From Steinernema hermaphroditum (lineage: Eukaryota > Nematoda > Chromadorea > Rhabditida > Steinernematidae), in NCBI GenBank assembly GCA_030435675.1, contig CM059625.1, forward strand, positions 3,720,001-3,784,000: a stretch of DNA of 64,000 bases. Reading direction: 5' to 3'. Every line of letters begins with the position of its first letter. Position 1 is the stretch's first letter. Positions 1 through 12,300 of this stretch are shown piece after piece. Under the pieces are notes generated by a model. That model did not search any database. It was not told the DNA's origin and was given only the letters and a program-made list of their open reading frames with translations. Position numbers and translations under genes: made by a program.

Positions 1-227
1 GTGGTCAGCCGGCTTCTTAGCATTTACGAATATGACATATTCCCGAAGATCTGGCTTTTTGCTGATACCAGTTAGGACCGTCATGGCAAATTTTACAAGT
101 GGCTGAACGTGAAATATCCAGCTGATTTGTCAGTGGAGGGTTCATTACTCCATGTGTGGCTCTTCTTGCGTCGGAGTGGAGGAGCGGGCGGTGTTTTAAT
201 TGCTGTATTTACCCGAAAGAACGCCGA

Positions 228-622
228 CGGAGTCTCATTCGTGTCGCGGTTGCGAGCGGTCAGCCCGTCCGGTGGCTCTCTAAGTGTCCGGTCGGTAAGA
301 CAGCAAACTCTGTGGCATCTGTGAGTCTCCCGGCTTCCAGAGGGAATTGGGACACCTGCAAGCCGTAGTACCACCACCGCTGATAAGAAAATATCTGACG
401 CCAGGAATCCTGCTGCGTGAGAAGTTATTCCGAAGGTCACGGACGGCGGACACGCATCGAAGACGCATCTCTCACCTCTCTGAAGCGGATTCGAGCCCCG
501 AGGGCGCCCCTGTGCCGCAAACGCCCCGATAAATAGAAGATCCGTCGCCAGTTTTCGAATCCCAGATGCCCCGTTAGGCGCGCCGAGACCACCCGGTTCG
601 ACATCGAAGTTGCACCAGGGAT
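228..622 (+). repeat. Dispersed repeat family R1, copy 1
   Basis: About 400 bp that is recognisably similar to 22141-22495 (same strand) and to 24270-24690 and 27560-27890 (opposite strand). Shared blocks include the stretch around 330-370, ending in a CCAGAGGGAATTGGG core, and a block around 545-610 that contains GGTTCGA. The copies differ by many substitutions and small indels, so the family is old. No intact protein is shared by the copies. The short open frames here look like by-products. It may be a SINE or a non-autonomous DNA element, but the type cannot be decided from this window. Confidence 0.75.
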
Positions 623-814
623 CAAGGCGTAGTGCTTTTGATTCATGAAATAAAGTCGACCGCCGAGGCTTTGCGTTTTTAACGCCGGTAGGCTGCTGAT
701 GTCTTGTTCTTTAGCTAAAGTAGTCGGTCTGATACCTGTTTCACATTCTCCAACGAATATCCATTGCTGAGCTCTTCGACGGGATCATATCGCAAAAATT
801 CATTCAAACTACAC

Positions 815-820
815 TTTATA
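815..820 (-). terminator. Possible variant polyadenylation signal of the GPCR gene
   Basis: On the minus strand the hexamer TATAAA lies about 130 nt downstream of the GPCR stop codon. No perfect AATAAA was seen closer. TATAAA is a known weaker variant, so this is only a plausible 3' end. Confidence 0.25.
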
Positions 821-948
821 CATAAATGTTCGAAATGCCGAAATGCGATCAACAAAAACCCGTGTCGCTTCTCTGATATCATTGGACTTGTGAGCGTTCG
901 TTTGCTGCGGTGCGCCGAGAGACATCACGACGACGAATCGCGTCGAAT

Positions 949-3299
949 TCATTTGTTGATGAAGATGTGCGTGCGCGTACTGCCCGTTCCGGACAGGTCG
1001 AGGAACTCGGAGAACGAGGCCTTTAGTCGTGGAACGTGCAGCGAGACGGTGGTGGATTTGCGTCGGAAGCAGCACCGTCGCACCCACTCCATAGGATTGC
1101 ACCAGATGAGCAGCAGTCCGGGACAGTTCTTCTTGATGATGTCGTTGACGGCTTCGCGGAAACGACGCGACAGATAGGCGTACAGGATCGGGTTGATCGT
1201 GCTCGAGCAGAAGAGGAGGAGATAGGTGATCGGCTGGAGTAGGGCGGCTGGGGAGTTGTTACAAAGAGGATTGTTGGTCCAGGTCTGAAAAAGGAAACTT
1301 GTCGAAAAGGGTAACAGTTACTTAATTGTATAAGACCTTTCCTATATAGATTGACCATCAAAAACTTACCAAATAAAGAAGTCGAGCGTGATGAGGGAGA
1401 GTAAATATCGCAAAGGAGCAGACGACGGCGATGAGGAGACGGACGACCTTCTTGCGAGACTCCACAACTTTCTTGCTTCTCGCGTTTTGGGCCAGCTTCA
1501 ACAAATTTTCTTGTTGATTGTTTTCGAGGACGTTCGAAACGATCGTTGCAAACTGTTCGTCTTCGGACATGATAAACGGCTTCGTATTGACACCGCTTTC
1601 GATGGAATCTGCAAGAAGTTATCTATAAATTGACCTAACAATTTTCTACAAACCACTTGTGTGTCTGAAAGCGATACTCGGAGAGTTGTACATGTCATTC
1701 GTCCACAGGACCACGCCAATTCGGGTGTATAGGAATGCGATGGCTGCCAGAGGAAGACAGTAGTACATCACGAAGCTGATGGTAACCATGAAGCGTGCGA
1801 CGTGCGTTTCACTACAATCGTCTACATTATCACAGAGATGAATGAAAGTCAATGTACCTGGTCATGTCCCTCGTACAGGCAGACAGATGGCTGTACGTCT
1901 TCATCGTTGTATTGAAGTAATACGGTAGATTCACGAGGAGACTAATGGCCCAGATCATGAGTGTCATGGTGACACGGAGCTTTCTGCGGAGAATCTTGAG
2001 TCCAAGTAGCGGATGAAGGACGGCGATGTACTTTTCGAGCGAGACACAAACAAGGATTCCGATACTCGTGCAGGGGACCATGTGAAGTACGTAAACGTAG
2101 AGTTTGCAGAGGACCGCTCCCAGGGGCCAGTTCGCGTTTTCCGTGCCGACGACGTGGAACATGTTCTGGCAGATGCAGAATACGGAGACCAGCAGGTCGG
2201 CGAACGCGAGCTGTGCGAGGAAGAAGTTGGTCGATGTGCGCATCGACCGGTGGAAGCAAATGACCCAGATCGTGAAGAGGTTTCCTAAACATAAACAAAG
2301 CGGTTATTTTGTTGAACTCTAGTGCTGCTGATTGTTCTCCTGAACTCCATAAACAGAAAGGTCGAATAAATACGTCCTGTGAATGTTGGCTGTTTATCCG
2401 AAGCGATTGGGAAAATCGCAGAAACATTTGCATCACAGTATGTGGAAATGACGTAGTCTAGTTGGGAAAGCCGTGGCAACCTACACAGTCCCAACAGGAT
2501 TTTGCTGCATGACAGAGATATATTACAATCTCCCCATTTAGATGTAAACAAGTTGCTCGATCTTTAAACTGGAATGTTGGGAACAGAGAGCATATATTCA
2601 GCCTTGGATTCACTACATCATTTCAAAGGAATCGACGTTGTTAGTTCCCTTCCTTTGGATATATTAGTATTTTTTCCCAACGCTTTTTTTCAAAAAACAG
2701 AGTTATTTTCGGACTCAAGGATGGGCTTTGCCCTGCGTACTTTATTCTAAACCGAAAACGCTTAAAATAGCTTTAGTTTCAGAGTGAACAACAATGTATG
2801 TATTACTAAATAATTTTTTGTTTCTATAGCATTGTATTTTAAACGATTTGAAGACGATAGTCCATGGATATTTTTAATTGTACTACGCCCCTTCCATGTT
2901 ACTTTTAACATAAAACTGAGATGTTTTCAAGAACCACGAGTAACTCTACCGTATATGAATAAATCGCTTTGCCTATTAGACGTTCTTTGATGCTTGTCTA
3001 ATTGAAGTTACTCATGAATGTTGAGTCACGCAATTCACGTGATTAGCTATATTCCTCGGTTGGTTGCTATGTACAACAAAAGAGAGCACAAAAGATCGTC
3101 CATCCGCAATGGCAGTCCCATGTCCTTTCCCACCGTTCTTCGTAATTTTAGACATTTGGAAAAAGGTTGCTTATACTGGAATTGTTTACTTACCCAACAG
3201 GCAAAGGGCAAAGATGAGCAAGTACAGACACATGAACGTGTACCGTACGGCCGGCTGGTCGAGAAGCGAGCCGTCGTCGCAGTAGCTCCAGTTCGCCAT
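949..3299 (-). CDS. Rhodopsin-family neuropeptide GPCR, trissin-receptor-like
   Basis: A complete seven-transmembrane receptor of 421 aa in five exons: 3299-3194, 2284-1858, 1811-1654, 1608-1370 and 1284-949, with the stop at 951-949. All junctions are GT-AG and the frame is continuous. Visible class-A landmarks are a GN in TM1 (about residue 37), LAFADL in TM2, the TM3 cysteine in LCKLY, an EKY in place of the usual DRY, a cysteine in the second extracellular loop, LPHHAR in TM6 and [13 protein letters not shown] in TM7. The TM6-TM7 pattern ([10 protein letters not shown], then LP-HAR, then NP-LYA-LSR-FR) and RIGVVLW after TM5 are what I associate with insect trissin receptors. The ligand assignment is inference. 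The fold is certain; other peptide receptors (TRH- or allatotropin-like) remain possible. The first intron (3193-2285) is about 0.9 kb and the other three are short. Confidence 0.9.
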
Positions 3300-3306
3300 C
3301 CTGAAA
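3300..3306 (-). other. 3' splice acceptor one base upstream of the GPCR start codon
   Basis: On the minus strand TTTTCAG is followed by a single G and then the ATG of the GPCR. It may be a spliced-leader trans-splice acceptor or the end of an intron in the 5' UTR. It supports the chosen start. Confidence 0.55.
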
Positions 3307-6300
3307 AGGCAAAACTAGAATCGAGGCCAATGGGCGTTTATATGTAGTGCGCGTAATCCGACGGCCAAGTGCCGCTAAGAAGCTTGAACTTCGCCACGGC
3401 ACGGCGGTGTATCAAATGTTTACGGATGTGGCCATACAAAAGAAGTACGTGCGTCTCTTGAGGCATTGCCGATAACTGACGTGAGGAACTCTGTTGTCGC
3501 CAGACCGCTGAACATCGAGCCAAACGGCAACAATGGCTTGAGTGATCACGTTTCATCGGGTATAAACAAAGGATACAAATTTGCGGAAGTGAGTGGTGTT
3601 TTGCTTCAAATATCGACGATCTACGGGGTTACGTGACGTACAGATACTCTTGATGCTTATTATGGAAAGACATAACCGTTAAAGGTTAATTGTTTCTACT
3701 GTGAACAAAGCGTTAAACTGAACAACGTATGTAGATCCTATATTTACATCCAGGTGATGGATTTCAAAGTTAACAATTCAGCAAGCACCTATTCTCCGCT
3801 TCTGATTGCCCTCTGAGTAACGGACAATTCACTTGGTTCACATAAATTTCTAATAATCTAATAGGGCTCTTGTTCTGAGGCGAGACAAAGCGGCCAGTCG
3901 AAAAACAATTATAAGGGTAGGTGAAAATCTAAAAGACTAATTGTCACCTGTTATTAATGGTAAGTTTCTTTCATTAACTCTTTCACAATTGTAAAGTGCG
4001 GCCAATATGGAAAAATAGATTCTTGGAATCTAGCCACGTTTTTGGAAAACTTTGAAATCGCATGTACTATTGCCGTAATTGGAGTTAAACAGAGCATAAA
4101 CGTTATGTAAACGCGTCCCTATTACAATTCGGTTGCTTGCTGCAGTTCGGTTGCATCCCTTAGGAACACATTATGCCACCTTTTGCAAACATAGACCAGC
4201 AGTCCCGGATGGTTGCAATCGTGGTAACAAGGATCAAGTGGCCTAATTGTTCCACCAAAATAATGAATTACGACGGCAGGCGAACAGGAATTTGTTCCCA
4301 GGGGATCATCTCTGTCATCGAAGCATTTTCTACAGGTCGAGATAACGCTCAAAATCGCATCTAATTGTGTGCATATACAGAACAAAAATAAGAAAGGATT
4401 TACAATTCACATCGTATCAATGAAAACAATGAGTAGGACAACGAAGCGGCATTAATGAGATCATGGTGAAATGCGCGAGACTAACAGCCGCTCGCGTCTA
4501 CGTCACAAGTCGAAGCAAATTAACCAGCCGAATAAATTATACGGTCGTTAAATGAATTTTTAATTCCTAAACGGCGCCGGTCACAGATTTTCACGTTTCG
4601 TTAGCGGTAAATATTGATGTTGTGCTCGATGTCGAGCCAGAAGAGTTGTGGGAACTTGAACACGATCGTTAGAAGAGGTGCAATTTGTTTTGCGGAAATG
4701 AAGGTGTGCTCTTGTCTGTTGAACAGTTTGGGGATCCATGGTTGATCAGTGCAACGGCGTACAAGAGCAGCCAATGTAATTTCAGGGCAACTCCTAAGCG
4801 GTGATGTAGGACTGCTTGGCAAGCCTGGAAAGAGCCGACTTCCATAAGAACGACTTGTCGGCGTGAGTGCAGAAGCGAAAACACTTTGCACATAATAACT
4901 GCTTAAGTGGAAAGGCCGTTTTTGTAGCAGTGCGATGTACTTTGTCCGATTCCGAAACTTGGAATCCACTGTTCTGACAATCCAATGAGCAGCAGTGTCA
5001 TCTTTAGGTTGTCTATTACCATTTTCGCAGCTTCAGTTGGTTTTTTAGATAGCGATTTTGATTGTAAGGCGATTGACCTGTTGGCGAAAGCAGCTTTGAA
5101 TGTGACATTTTTAGTGGATAGGCTGCAGCCATCATCGGAGAGCTTGTGGATTTCTGGACCCGCAGTACACTAGTGCACTAGAACAAGCAATACTACGGGA
5201 AGGACTACGGGTTTAGGACATACGAACAACCATGCTTCCATGCGCCAATAAGATAAAGATCTTGTTGCCTTGTCGGAACCGTTTCCGTTTTATTCTGCTT
5301 CAAAAGATGGTATGTTGACTCACTGTGAAAAAAGTGGAAATTTTCAAAGATTTTGCGCGTCATCTCATGACGATGGTCATTATAAATAAACACGGAAAAA
5401 AATCATTTGCGTAAACAAGGACCAACGATACATAAACAAGAAGGTAGAAACATACACAAATAATAACTGTGACCCCGCGAAATCATTCATAGATTGTGGA
5501 AAAATACTAGCGAAACCGAAGACCAACTACCAATTTGAGACGCGTTGACAAACTACACACAACATCGCATCTGTTTTCAGGTCATCATTTCTCATGCACT
5601 TTCCTAGGACTACGCGATCAGAACTCATTAAAGGACTACGGGTCTTAGGAGGCATGACCAACAGAGTTATTGGATCGAAATTTGTATGCTATCCATGATA
5701 AGGATCTTGTTGAAACCGTGGTCTGTTCACTCACTACTTTGATAATTCGATAACATGCCTGCAGCTGTGCATTACGGTAATTTCTATATTAAAGAGGACA
5801 TCCGTTTTGTCACGCTCTTTTTTGTCTGTTTGCGCTTAGAATAGCAAGACAAACAAACCCTACCCTTGTTTTTGTGCTTAACCATGTTTACATAAAGTGA
5901 TTAACCTGTTTGTGCCCGTTTGGACGACGTTTTATGACTTCAACGCATGAACTGTTGTTGCGAGCCATATAAAATTCAAAGTGCAGCCATAAATTACGCG
6001 TTTTTCAAAAATCTCTCAGGCATGTTGTACTTCCTGCTTTGCACTTCGTAACGAAAAACGGCTAAGCTTAAAAGTGATGTCATGTTGAAAATTAAACTTA
6101 TTTCAACAAGCTGTGAAAGTCGAACTTAATTCTCTACAAACTACGTCGCTCTGACATCGACGCAACCCACCTGCCGACAGCCCACAGCCATTGTTTCCCA
6201 TGACTGCATTGTTAACGCGGGGGATTAGGACTCACGAACTTCTGATAGCCAACGATTTATCAGATTTCCAGCACCCATAGCATTAGGGAGATACAATAAT

Positions 6301-9300
6301 TAAATGCAAATAAGCAATAGAATGAACGGATATCCATGCCTATTGAGCTGTTTTGGGTCATTAGCGATTCACAGAGTCTCCACCTTTCTCAGCCTGAGGG
6401 TCCGCCCCTTACGCTAATAATTCTTGATCTATTACCGTAATTCACAGAGTACTCCAACACTAAAATCACTGTGCAAATCTCATAATTTATATGGTCCCGA
6501 ATGTGCCTAAAAGTGAAAAAGGGCGTTTTACGTTGGTCTTGAATGAGTTGAGGGACATTAAGGAAAAAGTTCTGAACCTAGGTCCAAAAAACCGATGTAC
6601 TTTCAAAAAACAACGTTTCCTCGTGCAGTGCTCTTAGCGGTGTACTGGTTCAAGAATCGGTTTAGAGTATCTGCATTTTGGCACCAGATCATTAAGTTTA
6701 TTTACTGCAATGGCTACCTGGTTCTATTGACGTTTGGCCACAAATTTGTTGCTAGAATACGGTATCTTCTCTAAAGGCGATAGACATGAAGCGCCGATTG
6801 AAAGCAGTGATTAATGAAATCGGCGAAATGCGTTTATATAGCGTGACATGAAACAAAGCATGACTCAAGCACTTCCGCGAAGCTATGACAAAGGGTGTCC
6901 ATTGTCCCTACGACTTTAGTAAGAACTGTTACCGACGGACGCTATTGGAAAAAGGGCTCTGAAGAATGCGAGCGAAACGGATTTCTTACGTAATTACTAA
7001 AGTCGAGAGTTTAATTGTTTTTGAGTTTTCGCTCAGTTATCGGCAGTTAGTGGTGACGCAATTGCTAACTCAATATTCCAAGCGAACGGTGAGAGCCGGT
7101 ATGGATCACTGCAAATTGCACGCCAAAAGCTGATGAGAACGAGACGTACGGTAGACGTGTGTTTTCCCACCTTGCCCGAATAATTAAAAAATTCCAACGG
7201 AAGCGGCGAAAACACCCCACGTTTTTGTGAGTAATGTCTTTGTGAAAAAGTCGAAAAACATTATTAAATCGGCACCTGCTAGCCGACGCGGTTGATGGTT
7301 CGAGAGTAGACTGGTGGTTTATTGGCAATCGTCTCACCCCAGAGAAGCCGTGTCCGCTAGGAGGAGTTGAGAAATTGGCGAAAAACAATTCTGGAATTGT
7401 TTGACACAACCACGTGTACAAATGGAGTTACTCGTGACCATATCCAGTCAACAAAAAGACTTGGTAATTGTAGCAGTATGAGTATAAGCGATAGTTGTCA
7501 AGGCGACAAGTCGGGGTTATGAGAAACCGTGCTAAATGTAAATGGTGGAGAGGCCTAGCTGTACTTGCAGCCTTGCATAAATACACAATGGACATGATGA
7601 AGCAGATTGTGTTTTCGGAAGCAGCAAAGACTGTTTTGCTAGCGCAACAGCGCACCTTACAAACGATCGGTTAAAAATATAGTGAGTTAGTATCTGTACC
7701 AGATCCTTTTTGGACCGCACCCTTGATCTGAGTGAAGAGTCCGCTCTCACAATAAAAGGCCGGTTTTCCGAGTTGGAGCTTCATTTTCTGAGAGAGGACG
7801 TTGTATTTCGACTTTTTGGCTCATGTTCTCAAACAATAAGAAGCGTTCTAAGAACCGAAATTTGGGTCTCTGTGGACTCTGACATTACGACGTCCTAGAT
7901 ACAAGTGCATAATGGATATGGTCTTGAAGTGTTTGACAGTCATGATTTCGTGTAGAAAACGTAATGGGTAGCTAATAATCAATCTACTATTATACAGATG
8001 GAGCTGGAACATAACATAGAACAGTGTTCCAGCTCTGCTTCTGCTCGTGTTGAGACGTCTGAAGATGTTGTGATCATACTTCTGCGAGCTACAATCGTAA
8101 CGAACGCGCAAAGGGTAGCAAAAGCAATGAAACAAACCGGTTTCTTAATGAAGGATGCATTGTAAGTTCAGGTAAAAGAAACATTTGCCCCTCCTTCTAA
8201 TAAATATTCTTTTCGCCCGGTGTTGATATAAACTTCCACCTCGAGAGGAAAGTGTATTATAAAGACAATCCTTATAAATACTCTTATTAAAGCATCCGGA
8301 AAGGTCGCGCCCGAAAATAGATTGTCGTATCGCTTGAAGCACTACTAGGTATTGGAAAATTTCAATCACCACGCAGAACTTACAACTTCGCGTAAGCGAC
8401 CGTATTGCAAATTGTATTCCTTCGAATCAACAACGTCACTTAAGCTGTTTTCGGTTGTACCCACCGACACGCTGACGCCCTTTGTAATTAGAGTTACCAT
8501 ATTCAAAACAACGCTTGCAATTAGATTCTGAATGCACATAACGAGCGATCCAGAACTTAAGGACTTACAAGTAGACATCTCGGAGTATGTCTCGCTTGCA
8601 TAGTTTGGATGCCGAAATTCAAATTTTAATATCGCTAAGGTCGAACACAACCAGAACACAACCACAATGTCGCGTTCCAAACTATTCGGAAAGGTATGTG
8701 TGTGGACACACACGACTTCTCGTCGATAACAGGAGTCAATTCGAGAAAGGTCTACCAAAATAAACAAGCTGTTTTCGCTTTCGTGCCAGTTATTAATTAT
8801 TATTTCCAAGAGAACAGCTAAGGTGAGGAATTCGAACTTCGACACACCTTCTTATCGATGTTTTCGAGGAAGGAAGTTGTCTAGACTTCCGTTTAGCTTC
8901 CCTATAACCGTTCGGAACAGTGCAACCGCTGGTATGGCACATGTGCTTTGAGAGATGTGTGGGGAGGGATGCACATTGAGTCATTTACAAAATAACATTG
9001 GACTATTCTTCGTTGCTACAGTTCGTAGACAGGCCGTCAAGCAGAATGTGATCAATTCCATGTGAGTACAGCATGCCAAACAAGTATGGATGTATTCAAT
9101 AGGCTTTTTATGAATGTACGAATGAATTAAATAGCTCATTTAGTGAAAAACGCATGCTGGATCCGTGCAAGATGTACCATGAGAAAAGTGGATCTGCAGA
9201 AAATTCCCTTGAGGTTGAGCTTCAGGCTCCCATGGGAGTTGACCTGCTCAGATACGTCAGCTCTCTTAATAAATGAACAACAAGGTACAATCATAGCAAA

Positions 9301-12300
9301 CAACGAAATTGATTAGCTCATTGGAGTAGATTCCGCTTAAAAAACTGATACCAAAAATTTAAATATCAATTTCGCGTTCCAAATCCAACAATAGATGAGC
9401 TCTATTCTGTAATTTCTTCTTCCTCGTTCTCGTCTGGAGAAGGTTTTTTTCTCCGCACCTGAAAGGTCATCAGGGTAGCTTCAAAGGCGTTATTTTTTTC
9501 TTACCACAACCACCTATGAAGATGAAAATGACCGTATTAAAATGTCCTCATGGCGTGGCAGTTGAGAACATCCTCCAGACGAGAATGAGGAAATGAAAAA
9601 TATGAAATGAAGCAAATCTATTGCCGGATTTGGAAGTCCGGTAGCCTGTCTACGGCATGCGATCGCTTCTCGAAAACAAAACCTGATTCAACAAACAACT
9701 TCTTGGAAAGACTTACAGCGGGAAGAACAAAGTTCTTAGATGATAGTGGAACACACACGAACCAACAATTACTTTTTGTTCTCATTAGCAAAGCAATTCA
9801 CACATGACATTTTGACGGAAAACAGGGCAGACGCCTCGGACTGCGTCTGTTTTTTATCCTCGACTAATAGGTCATTAATAATTGAGCCGAATTTCCGAGC
9901 GAAAGCGTTAGCTTCGGTAAGAAGGCAAAAGTAAAGGCCACAGGGGTGACTTCACAGACGGAAGTTGTCTGGAAGTAAAATGAAAAAGGATGTACTGATG
10001 ACTCTTTTTTAATTAGTCCAAAACAGAGTGTTTGGGGAAGGAACTGCACAATTAGTGAATTGCGCCCGGAAGAAATGTTTGACCGCAGATTGAAAAGCTC
10101 TTGCAATTATAATTTGAAAAGGGTGAACGGTAATGTGTCCTCAATTTCTTGAAATTGCTATTCATCATAAACAGATAAACTCCAGAAGAAAGCCAAAACA
10201 AAACAATCGTAACATGTAATGTCGGTTGTCGAGAATAGATGGCTAGGTTGCCCGCATCTGGATAGTATATAAAGACAGTCCCCAAATAGATATTCTGAGA
10301 GGCTTACTGGCGATTTTAGAATATGAACTCTGTCTCACATTGCTGACATTGTGAACCACATAGATTTTACAAAAGGTTACCCTCAAAACAAAAGGGTATC
10401 GCTGAACAATGAGTTAATGCGGTTCTTGCGATTACTTTTAGTGACCTTAAGTATGCCCCAGAATACATGACCATTGGTCAACGAGTGGTACCCTACACTG
10501 CCTTCTTACATTCACTTCGAATTCGAAATTATGTGATCATTTGAAATATCTCTCTGAGAATCCCCTACAACCTGCGTCTACCACAAAGCACTGTTGCATA
10601 GAATTCGTATGCAAAGACAAGAAACAGTTCACTGTATTTTTCCAAAAAAAAACAAACCTAAACAACAAGCCCCGCTCCACCGTAACCCACTCACTTCGAT
10701 ATCGAGTTGTTTTCATCTTTCATATAGACTTCGGACGCAAATACAGTTAGTCATCTCCATTTTTCACCTTGTGCCTTTAACCTGAACGGTACGCTCGACA
10801 AAACAATCCATTAAACTTTAATTATTTGTATGAAGGTAGCATTTCTGCTTATCGCCAAGGTGAACACGTCGTCAGCGTATTTTTCTCATTTTGAATAGAA
10901 TATAGCTCAATTCCAAGGACTCCGCCGTTTTGACAGGTGTAGTAGCGTCCCCCGCGTTATTGTTAGACTCCATTTTTATTCGAATTGTTGTTTCTTATTC
11001 GAAACCACTTTTTTGACCCTTGCAGGTGGTACGGAAAAGTTGGGCGTACGGTATTGAAGTTATTGCGTCAGAATAAAGGCATCACATACATGTACGCTGT
11101 AATGAGCAGTATGCGTATTGGAAAATGAGAGGGAGATGCTGGAAAGCATGGTCTATACGTTCGAAGATCATTAAGAATTGAGACAAAGTTATATCTGTTG
11201 AAAAGTGAATGTTTTCAATACGAAAAAGAGAACGGATAACAACTTGATAAAGTGTCCAACACGACCAAAATGGAATGGAATTGGGGGTACATGGAATTTT
11301 CGGTATGCCACATGCTATTACAACAGCGCTTCCTTGTCGATCATTGGGGCTACATTGGGGCTAGAATCCAGACGATGGAAAGAATTCCTTTTACGATGTC
11401 ACATGGAATTTGAGGATTTGACAGAAAACGCTATATTCGTTTTGTATTTCGCTTTTGTGGACGTCAAAAAGTGTAAAAGTAGTGGCGCAAACTGACCCGC
11501 AGCCGAATCACCTGAGCCAAGTCGACCTGACTCGACATTTGAATACCGAACCGGGTCCGGAGTCAATCCGAGGAGACTCAAACCGTCCACAGTGAGTGAA
11601 TGTTCGCGAAGGGCGATAGCACATACGGTGAGAAAATAAGGGACAGGTGTACGCAGCCTTCTCTGATCGTCAGTGCTCTGTTTAGAACACATAAGATAAA
11701 TGCACCGTTTCACATGAGTTCTCTCCACTGTTTGAACTCCGGGTGCAATATGCTTACCAGTTCCCTGGCCAGTACAAAATGCCACAATAATTTTTTAATT
11801 TCTGAACGTTTGTATGTAATCTACGAACCACATTTTAAAGTACGTATTCGAGTCCTGATTAGGTCAGTTTGGAAGGTCAACTCAATATCATTGTTCACTG
11901 TGACAAAGAGCACTTAATACAATCCTCATGTTGTGAAGAGCATGTAGTCGACCCTAATTACGTTACGCTCAAATGCTCAAAATACAAAATTGCACTGAAT
12001 ACGCAATAATATGCGTTGTTCCAAAATTGGGTTTGTATGACTTTGATTCTAAAAAACCCGATATCGCACTTGCGATTTGATAGAAGAATACGAATGACGG
12101 CAAGTGCACACTGAATCAAAAACACGAGGTCGGGTTACCCAGTATGTAACATTCCAGTTGAGTGTTCTAGTTCATTCGATGAAAACAAGCGGTAAAAGAC
12201 CAACTTTCTGTTCTTAAAATGCAGACCACCGTCACGTGGCGCCCTTGCGATTTGCCACATTTCTGAGTAATCGGAGAAGTATTCATAGATCTGTGAAAAG

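Noticed and set aside
1830..2243. ATG at 2243 (minus strand) as the GPCR start
   Set aside because: It begins inside the first intracellular loop. The upstream 2284 exon edge and the 3299 exon supply TM1 with its GN motif in frame.
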